A stretch of 63,483 nt of DNA from Mansonella perstans (taxonomy: Eukaryota; Nematoda; Chromadorea; Rhabditida; Onchocercidae), in assembly GCA_037074765.1 (NCBI GenBank), contig JBAMDO010000259.1, forward strand, positions 1 to 63,483, written 5' to 3'. The position numbers and the translations under genes are program-made. This document shows, piece by piece, positions 11,811 through 24,300 of the stretch; position 1 is the first letter of the stretch, and the number at the start of each line of letters is the position of its first letter. The notes under the pieces were generated by a model. The model worked only from the letters and a program-made list of their open reading frames with translations. It was not told the DNA's origin and did no database searches.

Positions 11811-12034
11811 ATTCATAAAAAAACAACGAAACAATAACAGAGGATAGATAACTGATAAGGATAAAAATGTTTCAGTGATCCATTGATATGGATAAGATGT
11901 TGATGACTGAAAGTAAACTTCTCGTTACATCTGGGATAATTAGTATTTGAAAAAATTCTAAAATCTGTTTTGCCATCAGAAAATAGAGCATGTGTGTTTG
12001 TTTCTATGTACAAACAAATATATATTTAAATGTT

Positions 12035-12036
<2 letters not shown>

Positions 12037-12066
<30 letters not shown>

Positions 12067-12186
12067 TGTATGTATGTATGTATGTATGTATGTATGTATG
12101 TATGTATGTATGTATGTATGTATATATGTATGTATATATGTATGTATACATGTATGTATGTATGTATGTATGCATGTATGTGTGTG
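12037..12186. repeat. (TATG)n microsatellite
   Basis: About 35 near-perfect TATG/GTAT units, degrading into TATATG, TACATG and TGTGTG variants at the 3' side. The three overlapping Tyr/Val/Met/Cys frames across it come from the repeat and are not genes. Confidence 0.97.
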
Positions 12187-12958
12187 TATGTGTGTCTCAG
12201 TGTTGGTACAAGTGAAATTTTGAAATTATAGGATGAAAAGCCAGCTGTTTCTTCGGTCGAGAACTGATCGAGAACTTATTTTAGTGATTAATTTGAAAAA
12301 TTAGTACGTAATATGAACCACGCAGAATAATTTTTTTTCTTAGTATTTCGTGACAAACTGAAGTGAATATGCTCATAAGTCCAGCTTTTAGTCTGAAATC
12401 AGCAAAAAAAAAATGCCAAGGCATGATCTGATTTTTTGAATTAATTAATGAATTTTAAATGGATTAAAAAATTTTTTCATAAACTTATTTTATTTATATA
12501 TTTTCTTTTCCTCCAGAAAAAACTTTTTAGTTTTAAATTAGCAAAGGCAAAAAAATGCCAATACCAATACATGATTTGATTTTTTAATTAATCGATTAAT
12601 TAATTAATGAACTTTAAATGAATTAAATTTTTTTTTTTGCAAGCTTATTTTATTAATGTCTTTTTTTTTCAGGAAAAAGTTTTACCACTGAATACATTAA
12701 ATGAATAAAAAATTTTGCAAAAAAAATTTTTGTTAAATTTGACTTCGTTTTTTAAACCCCTAATAAATGCATTCATTTCTTCTATTCTGCCTTTTTTTTT
12801 CTTTTTTTTCTAAACTGAAATTGTTGTCAGAATATTATTGATAAGCAATTTGATTGAATGATAAAAAGCTGATGAGGTTTTTTAACAGTTAAAAAATATT
12901 TTGTGCTTTGTTTTCATGCATTACTTTCTTATTAAAAGAATACACATTGAAAGTAAAA

Positions 12959-15900
12959 ATGATATCAATTCCATCAACATCATCATCATCATTAGTTCTG
13001 TCAAGTGAAAATGTTGCGGTAATTCCAGACAGTAAAAAGAGCGATTCAGTATCGTCGGAAAAATTTTGCAAAGTATGGGATTGATTTTTCATTCAATTGC
13101 TTCAATTTTTCAGTGCCATAAATTTTTGCGCTAATTTCATATTTTAGTTAAATTTAATGTAATTTGATCAAATTCCTTCAGATGATAAGATTATTCGTGA
13201 GATCAGTTGAGATTTTTTTTTAATTTTTTTTTTGAATTTTGTTATTTTTAAAAAATCTTGAAAAGAAATTGAAATCAATTAAGGTATGTGGTGATCGTGC
13301 TATTGGTTATAATTTCTCAGAGATCACATGTGAATCATGTAAAGCATTTTTTCGACGTAATTTAATCGTCAAGAAGTTTGTTAATTTAAATTTTTTAAAT
13401 TACAGTATTTTTTTCATCACTTTCAAATAAAAAACAACATATAATGTAGATGATATTTATTGGATTTGTATTTTTATTCGATTAAATCTTAATAAGAATT
13501 TTGAATTTAATTTTCTAATTAATGCTATCACAAGCATTATTACAACTGTAGCGTTAATTTTATTTCACATATTTCTTGAATGGATTAATTTATTTTAAAA
13601 GACTTTCGGCTTGTAACAAACTTTGTGAGCACTTTTTTTTAATCCAAACTTCAAAGCAATATTTGAAATTATTTATTTTTAAGTTTCTAAAATATCCATT
13701 CAATGAAAAGTGCGTTATAAATGTACAAAAACGAAGATTCTGTCAGTCATGTCGATTGCAACGCTGTTTTCAGGTAATATATTGCAATAAAAGTTGTCAT
13801 TTGAACATTTTTTTTTGCCTTCAATTTTTAGTTAACAGTCAATTTGAGCAAATTTTGAGATTTATGAAGTATTGTAACTAATTGAAAACTCAGTTTCAAT
13901 ATTTAACTGTAAACAAATTTAACAGCAACGATCATAGGTTGGGATGAAGAAGGAATGGAAAATGCGAGAAGGAGATTATCGATCATGAAAACATCGATTA
14001 TCAACAATTCCGGAAAATGAACAAGAAATTCAAAAAGTATCTGAACAAATTGGTGATGTTGAAGTTGCGGTACCAAAACAAATCCTTGTAGAACTTGTTA
14101 AAAAATCAATGATGGGGTGACAATTGGTTATCTTAATTGAATTAGAAATTTTTAATAGAATTATTTTAGTAATATTCAAATTTTGTACGCATCTTTTTTT
14201 TTCCTGTTTTGTATTTCCCTTCATAGAAATTGAATTTTCAATTAATTGATAAAATTTTTGCTTCCTAAAATAAAATTTAAAATGATTACCCGAATTATTC
14301 GAAGTTAAACAAATATTTTTAGCTAATTTACAATACAAAATGTATTTTTGAATTGAAATATAAGTTAATATGATTCTTTTTTTCCTTTTATTTTAATTAT
14401 ATCATTTTATTATATTTCAGATTTCTGAAAACTTGCAAATATTCACTTTTTTTTGTTTTTTTGTTTTTTTTTTTGATATTGAATGGAAAAAATTGAATAA
14501 ATTCATTTTCCAAACGTAAAATTTCAGATGCCTAACAGTATGCCAATGTAAATGTACTTGTGGATTCTATCCTAAGGGTGCCAAGTTAACTGTTGCTGTA
14601 TCTTCATCATTTGCAAAGCAAAGATTTCCATCAAATGATGGAATTATTGTTCCATTTAATCCGATGAATCAGTCATCTCGAATAAGTCAAGACAATTTTT
14701 ATCCGGAACGAGGGTTTGTAAATTTGAAACCAAAACTTTATATTTTAATTGTTAATTTTGCAGTATGCAATATTTCATTTTAATACAAAAAATAGATGGG
14801 ACTGTTCATTGGTAATACCGAATTGCTTGACAGCCGTACCACATGTATTAGCATCTGTTCCATCGGAAATGTCAACAGCTTGGAACGGAAATATCCATTT
14901 GCCAACATCAACAATAATGCAACAGTCGCACATATCAGGTATGTTTTCTTCGTTTTTTCATTGAGTTGGTAAAAATCAAATATATCAAAAATTTTATCTT
15001 ATCGGAGGCATGTTAGAAGAAAATAAGTACAACCTATTAAATGAACTATGAAGATGTGGAATTCATGTAGAAATTGTATTTTTCACACTCCTGTATATTT
15101 GGTTTATTTTTTGGAAATTTCAATTTGCTATAGAAAAATATCAGTAATCTTTAATTTTTTAAAATATTCTGAAATACACAGATTGATAGTTTTTTTACAA
15201 AAAAATTTCAGGTTACATTACAATTGCTCTATGAATGCATTTGTTGATGATAAATTAATACTTCCGGTAAATTGATTCATCATCGTTTGAAAGAGTATGA
15301 TTTTCTATTAAGATTAAATTTAACAAAAAATAATAATAGTATTAAATTCAAATTAAAAAACAAATTAAACAGAAAATTTTCTAAAATAGAAGTTTTAGTA
15401 AATTTCGGAAGAAATTTTATCACTGAAAATAAAACTTTCAAGGAACTGGTTACTTTCAAGGTTTCAAGGAACTTTTTTTTCGTTTTTTTTTTTTTTTTTT
15501 TTAAACTTTCAAGGAACTGGTTATGATATCTTGAAGCAACCGTTGGATTTATCGACAAATCAGTGTTATTCCAATGAGTTATCACTTATGGATGTTGTAC
15601 GAATGACCGATTTGGCACTACGGCGTATCATCAGCATGACTAAAGAACTTACATTTTTCAAAAGTTTATCGAGCAAAAATCAAATTTCTATTCTTAAATG
15701 CTTGCTTACTAGCAATATCTTTCTCCAAATTTTTCCTAATTTTTGAGATGTAAATTTTTGAAATTGGTTAGAAAATTTGATTTCAGCAAAAAGTGATAAC
15801 ATCCAATTAGAATGGTTCTTTTTGTTTTCTGGAATTTGAAATTATTTATTTACTTTGGATTGATACTATTTGAGTTGGAGAAGAATCGAACAAATAGGGA

Positions 15901-18048
15901 AAAATAAGTTTAACATTTGTTTTTCAATTTTCTGAAAGTTTTTCAAAAATTTTGAATAAGTTTCTTTATTCAGTAGAATTGTGAAGTTTCCGAAATTTGA
16001 AAATAAAATTAGCTAAATTATTTGAGTTTGAAGTGATGAAATTGATTTGTTGTGCAAAAAATAAAATTGTTTCGTTAAGTCTCTGAAAATATTTTACTAC
16101 AGGATCATGTAGTGAATTGTTGATTTACGAGGAGTTTTGGTATTTGATCAAGAGAAACATGCATGGAATACGAGTGTAATTCAGGTTTGTATTGCAACAT
16201 AAATTTTCGAATTTCTAATGACATACATTTTGCATAAGAAGACGAAATTCTATGTTGTGCCATAATTATCAAAAAAACTTTTATTCTCATATCAATTTCA
16301 ACATAATCATTATTTATATCCAGTACAAACTAGTTTCAATAATGAATTTAGTTCACTTTTATTTTCTTTATCTTGTTAGAATTTATAGAGCTTAGAAGAA
16401 ATAAAATTCAAATTGAATTTCAGTAGAGAAAGAAAATAAAAGTAAACTTCAAATTTAAAATCATTTAGAATTTTTATTTCTTTTATTTTCTTTCTCTGGT
16501 TAGAATTTACAGAGCTTAGAAGAAATAAAATTGAAATTGAATTTCAACAGAAAGAGAAAATCAAAGTGAACTTCAAATTTAAAAGCATTTAGGATTTTTA
16601 TTTTTACTTTCATTTACAAGATATTACACGCTCTTACAAATTGTTTTCTTGTATCATTGTTGCACTACCGCACTTTTATTTTTGCAATTCTCATCAATCT
16701 CTGTTATCTCTTCTTTTATAACATTTTTTCTACTCTATTTTATTTTTTTCTCTATTTCTTACTAAATTGTACTACATATAATATATGTCTTTCCAGTCTC
16801 CAGTAGTTTATTTTGAAATAAACTCGGATAACTTTTTATTCTTCTGTAAACTTCTTTTGTTCTTTTCTGCTTGCATTAATGATTCTCGTATTTTTTTCTC
16901 TTTTAGGTAAAAAGTATATTAAATTTTCCTTTTTTAATTTCATTCTGTTTATTAAATTGTACAGAGTCTGGAAGAAAATATTTGTTAAGATAATTTTTCG
17001 TGAAAATATTTGAATTGCTTTTGCTATTTTTTATTTATCTTTGAAAGTAATTAATTTTAATTTCGCGTCTGAATTAACTTTATATCATTTTTCCTAATAC
17101 TTCTCACGTAATTACAATAGCTGAATGATATTCGAAGTGATATTGTCATTTCGATTATTTAACATTTTGAATTTTTGCTCTGTTTTTAGAGTCCTGCAGA
17201 ACTAGAAATTAAATTGGATATACTAAAGAATTCGAAGGAATTGAAACATTACGAGGAACATGAGAAGTACTTATGATTATTTCCAATTCAAATTTTATGC
17301 ATTTAATCGTTGTTTGTTTGATTCAACAATTTATAAGTAATTGTAGTTGTATGAAAAAATTTCGGAAAAAGAAATTAATTTTCTTAGATTTGAACTTAAT
17401 ATTATAGTAAGTTAAAAAGGCAAATATTTGACTTTATTTATTAACACATGAGTTTTTTGTCATTTACTTTTAAAATATCTTTCATCTTTCCCGCAGATTT
17501 CTGACAACATTTGGCGAGAAGTGGGGTAAAAATGAATATATTACGTTATTGCTTAATGCAATAACACTATTTTCATCATTTCGTACCAATTTTCATGATA
17601 TTCAAAAATTACAAAAGATACGACAACGATATTGTGATGTTCTAAGAAAGTATATTCATATACAATCTGGCACTGTCAAATTTTTATTAATTCTTTAAAG
17701 CTTTTTTTTTTCTAATTTCAAATGAATTCTCAATTAAAATAGGCTTCAAAATCACTGATGATTGATTACCTTGAATAAGTTTACAATTACAGCAATATGA
17801 TTCATGATGCTTCGTTCATTTAAACAAAACATTCATTCATAAAAACAATCATCGGTACAGTGTAATGTTAATTCAGATATCTTGGCAATCTTTATGTGGA
17901 ATCTGAAGCAGAAAAAGCTTATCAAGGATTACTGAAGAAATTAAATGAAGAACTGAATCATTTGAGTCATAGTTTATTGCGTATTTATCATAGCTTAAAT
18001 AACAATGAACTGAATCCACTTTTACGTGAACTTTTCGATCTCTCGTAA
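12959..18048 (+). pseudogene. DAF-12/NHR-8-class nuclear receptor, probably inactive
   Basis: Exons traced: 12959-13072, 13284-13379, 13684-13773, 13938-14116, 14528-14717, 14764-14938, 15212-15266, about 15537-15700, 16103-16184, 17190-17266, 17497-17649, 17877-18048. Finger 1 has all four cysteines and the P-box [10 protein letters not shown]. After the second finger come RRFCQSCRLQRCF and VGMKKEW, then CTCGFYP, typical of the DAF-12/NHR-8/NHR-48/HR96 class. The ligand-binding domain shows MTDLALRR and an AF-2-like end PLLRELFDLS. Defects: first cysteine of finger 2 is Tyr (13693-13695); in-frame TGA at 13986-13988; phase mismatch between exons 6 and 7; no donor after ISILK near 15700; 1-nt frameshift in a T run near 16124. 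The last three exons are fully open. The family are ligand-regulated nuclear transcription factors; this copy should not give full-length receptor unless the assembly is wrong. Confidence 0.75.
16355..16605. repeat. 124-bp tandem duplication inside receptor intron
   Basis: The segment around GTTAGAATTTATAGAGC at 16375 recurs at 16499 (GTTAGAATTTACAGAGC), with matching flanks including AGAAGAAATAAAATT, AACTTCAAATTTAAAA and the T-rich lead-in. Divergence is low, so the duplication is fairly young. It lies in the intron between the exons ending at 16184 and starting at 17190. Confidence 0.85.
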
Positions 18049-21000
18049 AACATGAATGAAATGAAAAAATGCTTAATTACTATGAAAATTTGCTAAACGG
18101 TTAGTTCTGATATTATTTTGCTGTCGATTTGTGTATATTATTTTTCTCACAATATATTTTCTAATATAAATAAGGAATAGTCGGTGGTACTATCCGTTAT
18201 TTAAATTCTCAAATTTCCTTATAATATTTTATGAATTTCTTTTTATCTTTTCCCCATCGTCTTTTTCTTTCTTTTTTTTTTAATTCATTAGATTTTTATT
18301 TTTTTTAATTCTTTCAAGAATTGGCATTTAAAATTGAAATAAAAGTAAACAAGTATTATTTGATTTTTTTCAACACTTTGTAATGCAAATAAGGTTTGTA
18401 AATTTCCTTCCATACGTTTTAAAATGTCATTTTTGTCAGTCAGGAAATTTACGTAAAAATGAATGAATGACTAATTAGCAACAATCAACAAGCAAAGTGT
18501 GCTCTTTAAAAAGCTGAAATTTAACAAATTTTATGTATGATGTTCGATGATAATAAGTCGAAAAAAGTGGAACGTAGTTTAAAATGTAGTTTAAGTAGAA
18601 TAATATAGCCTCCATAGCAAAGTCCTTAGTAGTAGAATTAAAACTCTAACTGGACAAAATAATTGACTCAATTTGCTCCATTATTTATTAATAGGAATTT
18701 TGGATTTGAAATAATTCCAAAAAATTTCTTGGAAACACTTGGTATTTTTATTACTTCAGGAAATCATATCGAATTGCTGCTGCTACGACATTAAAAACAG
18801 CATAAAAATGTCACAAATGCTAAAGCAACGACTCATATTTTGTTAGTGAAGCCCTCTCAAGCTTTTCAAGAAAATTAATTAGGAAATTTCAGGGGATATT
18901 TCAAATCGGCATTATTAGGAAATAATTACCCCAGTAAGGTATAATTGCTGAGCTGTAACAATTTGCTTTAACCTTGCATTCGCTCTGATTGAGCTGTCAG
19001 TAATTTTATTCCATAATTATGGATAGGCTAAGGTATAGTAGTGTAGTGTGTGTAATACCTGATAAAAAAAAAACCATTTCGACAAAAAATTTGATAGAAA
19101 TCAAAATCAAAAGGCATGAACCCTTTAAATCCAATGTGTGCATAAAAAAAAAATGATGCAATCTTTTTGAAAGAAAGATTGATAATGATCAAAACTGAAC
19201 CCAACCAAAATTAATTGATTAATTATAGCATTGCACTGATGTATTGCGATATATGTTAAAATCTGTCCAGTGATTCATAGCAACTCCAAGTTGATTCACA
19301 GAACTATCTCTATAAAAAAATCGGAACGAACAGAAAAAAAAACTGCCGAATATATCAAATCAAAGCTTCCCATCGAGTAGTAGTAGCAATAACAATACAT
19401 TTTATCAAAGATGCAATTTTTCCCAAAGAACAGTTGTCAAGCAATTAAAACAATCATTTAAAAAAAAAGACAATTGCAAAAAAACTGATTCTTTAAAACT
19501 GTTTAAACAGAGCATATTTTTGTTATGCTCCCTTATCCTTTTTCTTCCGCCGAAAAAAATTTTTTTCATAAAATATAATTACTGAATTTTACTTTTAACT
19601 GCCGCTTTTTTTTTCGGTTTAAACAAAGTTAACCAATTAAATTCAACTGGTAGTATAGATTGCAGCAAATTATTTTTTTTTGAAAAATGGAAAAAAAAGG
19701 CAAGATCACACCGAACATATTTAAAACCGGTTAGAGAACATACATGATCATTACAATCATATATAGGTATAATTGACAATAATAAACAGGAGGCATGGAT
19801 ATAAGAAATAAAGATACCACATGTTGCCTTTTTAATTCATGTATCATTTTTTTTTTTAAAACGAAGGAATTATATTAAAAAATTAAAACCTAAATAAAAA
19901 AAAGGAAAATTTTTCCAAAATCTTTAATGCTCCAACATTTAACTCCACAATGGAGCAGCAGTTCATTTTCTTACAACAATCTATTTCAATTTTTCGTTGT
20001 TCTCAATTTTTATTTATTTTTTTTATTTATTTTTTTTATAAAATAGCATTTTCTTTTTCAAATTCCTTTTGCCCCTCCCTTCCCTCTTGTGAGGGTGATT
20101 AATAGACCCTAATTAAAGGTACAATCAACCGTTAAGGAACCATAACCCCAGGCCCAAAAATAAGCCATATAAAAAAGCAGTGTTTGCTTTTGGGTGAATG
20201 ACAGAAGAGCAATTAGAATGATAGAATAAAACATTTTTCATCAATTATCATCAGCAACAGAAACAGTGCAGCAACAACAAATCGTAGTAATTAGATGGAA
20301 GTAGTGTGGAAGCAGCAGCAATTATAAAAAAATTAAAAAATCCATTATGGTGTGTCCTCTTTTCCATGAGGAAGAGAATAAACAAGTACACACATATGTA
20401 TATACTTCTGTCCTGCATTTTTTCTGGATACTAAATTTAAAATTTCCCAAAACTATTAGCGTTGAAGAAAATAGGGTGCGATGAAATAAAGTAATAAACA
20501 CAGAACAGCATAACATAATTATATACTTACAGGAAAGAATGCGAAAAAAAAAAAAAAAAAAACGCAATGAATTATAGCATAACTTTAAAAAGCAACAATA
20601 ATTCAAAAAAATAAAAATAAAAAATAAAATGAACAGGGCACCCTACAGGAAAAAACATTGAGACATATTTATGAATGGATCAGACATAATGAAGAAGTAC
20701 ACAAAAGAAGCAAGTGGGTTCCCTAGAAAAACTTTGAGCAAGGGGTCTAGGGGCAGTTCAGGCTATCCATACACGATTCTCGTTCCTGATTATTATTGAT
20801 AACATTCACAAATAAAACATACTTTTTTCATTGATTATAACTTCCTTGGAATATGTTTGAATTTCGACAAAAATTAAAAATAATCTTTAAATTTTCTAAC
20901 ACTTCTTATTATATTGCGAATTTAAGAAGCGATGAGTCCACCATGGCTAATAAATTTACTAGAGATAAGAACACGAATGATTCAGGCGAATAATTTTAGC

Positions 21001-21152
21001 TCTCCATAGCATCACGCACTGAAAATTATTCCAATGAAACAATGCAAATAAGCATTTAACGATTATTTACAGAGTTACCACAATTCCATTTACCGCCATA
21101 AAAAAGCTAACAGTAAAACTAGTTAGAGCAGTTTCAATATATACAACCTAAA
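18049..21152. other. intergenic, no gene seen
   Basis: Between the convergent 3' ends of the receptor pseudogene and the MATH gene. Short Phe/Lys-rich frames only. Slightly more complex sequence occurs at 20080-20160 and 20640-20770, without coding signal or RNA structure that I could recognise. The 3' UTR of the minus-strand gene probably takes up the right-hand end. Confidence 0.55.
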
Positions 21153-21158
21153 TTTATT
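21153..21158 (-). promoter_or_regulatory. candidate poly(A) signal of MATH gene
   Basis: TTTATT on the plus strand (AATAAA on the minus) about 150 bases after the TAA at 21309-21311. It is the nearest canonical hexamer downstream of the stop. Confidence 0.45.
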
Positions 21159-21308
21159 TTGAGATCTTTTGTGCCTTCTTCTGGTTCCCAGATATTCCAC
21201 CGGATCACTGTACGACCAAATCATTCCCAATTCTGTTACGTTAGAAGACAAAAAATGTTTGCAACAACTTTCCTACATATAATTGTTCAGTAATAATAGT
21301 GCCAAAAA

Positions 21309-24300
21309 TTAAAAATTACTCTGCTGTTGTATAAGATTGTGCGGATGAACATTAGGCTGTTGGGTCTGAATACGCGCTGAAGATTGATAGGGATCGACAC
21401 CAGAAAGATTCATGTTGACTGAATTTGGTATTACATTTGGCGGTGGTTGATGCATCATAGGTGGCATACTGCTGCTTTTACTCCACATCTACAATGAACC
21501 GAACATCTTATTACGGAAAAAAAAAATGTCGAATGTTTAATAAACCAACACTATCATAAATCACAGAAGATTGAACCGCGAGAAAACACTCGGCGTGTTT
21601 GCCGAAAATCAAGCAATTCACCAACATTCCATTAATAGACAGACTAATTAGAATGATTTAATGATCCCTTCCATTTGTCCTTCGGCAAGCTGTTCAAATT
21701 CGTTATCCCGAAAATATTATGCTGGACTACTATACAATCCAGTAATTTCCTAGCTAATCCGAAACCATTTCGGGTTTTTTTCTAAGTATACCAGAAGCAG
21801 AAACTTTTTAACTCCAATAAAACTCAACTGACTCAAAACTTGCCAGAGCGGTACATTAAGCGGCTAATTTATAAAATATAAAGTAAAACCTGTGCTTTAG
21901 CTGAAGAAACTGCAATATAGCTTATCAATTCGCGCAAAGGAAGCGCCTTAAAACTGGGTAAATTGTTCCGCATCATGTATTCGTTTGTGTATTCCTTCAA
22001 GTTCTCGCTACAAATAAGAATGTTAAGCAAAAAATTTTTTACGGCGGCTACAACCAATTAGCAATTAAACTATCAATTTGATGTTCTGTGCCATACAGAT
22101 TTGATATATGAATTGTAGCGATCTGTTTGTTGCATGAACTGGAAAAATAAGACCAAATGGTTCTTTAACTTACGGAGAAATATGTGGAAAGTGGCTTCTC
22201 AGAGCATCCAGTAAAGTGTCGCGTCGAGGAGATGAACTCCGGCTGTTATCTACCACCAGTGCACTCTAAAAAATGTCAACAGTCGAGCCGTGCGAAAAAG
22301 ATAAAATCGAAAAATAATGCCTGAAGAAGAAACAAAGAACTGATAAGAAAAATAGCAATAAACCACATAAAGACGTCAGAGGGAGAATAACATTATTAAA
22401 TCATACAGTGACATCAGAGGGATTCGAAGAAGAGGAATGATATCCGGTCCAACTAGGCCACTGTTGTGACTGATAGCCACTTCCTTGGTGCTGCAAATGA
22501 TTGTAATGACTTGGTTGGTTCGACATCATACTGGTACTGTTGTTTCCAGCTGAAAATTTTAAAAAATATAACTGAGCAAATCAGAAACTTAATTTCCAAG
22601 AAAATACAAGCATCCTTCCTTAACTGAAAAACTTACAGGACAAAGTATTAAGCCATTCGTTCCCACCTCCATTACTCCAGCCATTCGTCTGCGATGTAAA
22701 ATGGCTACTCGTATTAGGAATACCAGGTGGTGGATGAGATAGCTATAAGCAGTAGTCATAAATTTAACAACATACGAACAATAATGTTCGGAAAAGCTGG
22801 GAAATTTACTCAACCTGAGCAGAACTTCCACCGGTGCTGATACCATAATCGGTACCGATGGGTCCAAATGAACGACTAGGATTGAGCAGTTCGTTGATCG
22901 AATTCATTGCAAGCGGCGCATCCCAACTGGAACCCCAAGCAGTTGGCAATGATAATCCAGCAGATGTCGATGTGCTGGTGGTTGCCTGTGTAGCGCTGCA
23001 CGATGAACTGACAGCCGTGATATGACTATTAGCATAATCTATCGCAGAACCCGTATGACTAGTAGGCCGAACGCCTAGAAGTATTTGATTAAAACGAACT
23101 CTAAAACTTACATATCAAGTAGAATAAATTTATAGAAACCGCAGTAATATGTACACTACTTTTAAGTTCAAATGCTTTAATATTAAATTGTTAACTTCTT
23201 TATGAAGCTATCGTGTACTAACATAAAAAAAAAATGACCGATAGGTGCTATTGATGTCGTGGTACCGGTGGGTGACTTCAAAGGAGATGATGACGGAGGG
23301 GCAGGAGCTTTTGACAATGTTTGCATCGGTGCACCCGGTGCTACACCGCCAGAAGTTAACGAAGAATCTAAAAAATATCAATACAAGAATTGTCTTAATC
23401 ACTAGAAATATGAATAACAAAGTTATAAGGAATACCGGCTATAAACTTACTGATAACTACACTAGCCGTAGGAACCCGATTGCCAATCACTCCTACAGCC
23501 GGTACAACGGGCGTCACAGCTTTTTCAGGGCCAGCAGGTGAAATCTGAGGTGCAAATTGTCCTAATTTGAATTTCGGTGCGGGTGGTGGCTTCGGTACGC
23601 TAATTTTTGGTAACTGAGCGATTGTCTTTCCCGCTTTGATCTGCTCAATCTAGAAAACGGCACAGTTTACACAAAGAAAACAACAAACTTTTGATTTTCG
23701 ATACACAAAACAATTTTCCTTGGAGTGAAATGCCTGACATTTAAACTCCCAAGTGATTTCTCCCTTTCCTGATCAAACGAATTTCCAAAAAATTTTTAAT
23801 ACCGTAAAATTGGCATATTTTACGGCTTTGAGGTAACTGACCATATCAAAAATTCGCAGAAAAATATGCTGCAAGTGACTCGAACAACTTACCTGTACAG
23901 CAAATTCGGCTTTTGCAGTGGTGATGAGACTGGCCACCTCTTCTCGTTTAGCCCGCCATTCGACAGCCGCTCCTCTCAGTTCCTCCATCGCAACAGGATT
24001 CCTTGCTCTAAGATTTATGCATAATATATTGTAAACCTGTTCACAATATACTACATCACCTAACTTTCTCCAATAGCTCCTCTCAAGGTGGGTAAGAGAT
24101 AACTGCTATGTTATCATTAAATAGAATGGTGTACTTTTTCATTTCTGTTTCCAGATAAATAGAATTAAACAGGACGGCGTACTTTTTCATTTCTGTTTCC
24201 AGATCCTTCACTCTTTGCCCAGCATCTTTATGAGCTCTTTCAAGTACAGCAACGCCCGTCTCAAGCTTATGCTCCAGCAGTGAAACTTCGGCTTTCTTTG

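Noticed and set aside
11990..12231. Three overlapping Tyr/Val/Cys/Met-rich frames
   Set aside because: They are products of the TATG microsatellite; a 4-bp unit keeps all three frames open.
23245..23541. 98-codon plus-strand frame
   Set aside because: Antisense to two well-supported exons of the MATH gene, which have correct phases and splice signals.
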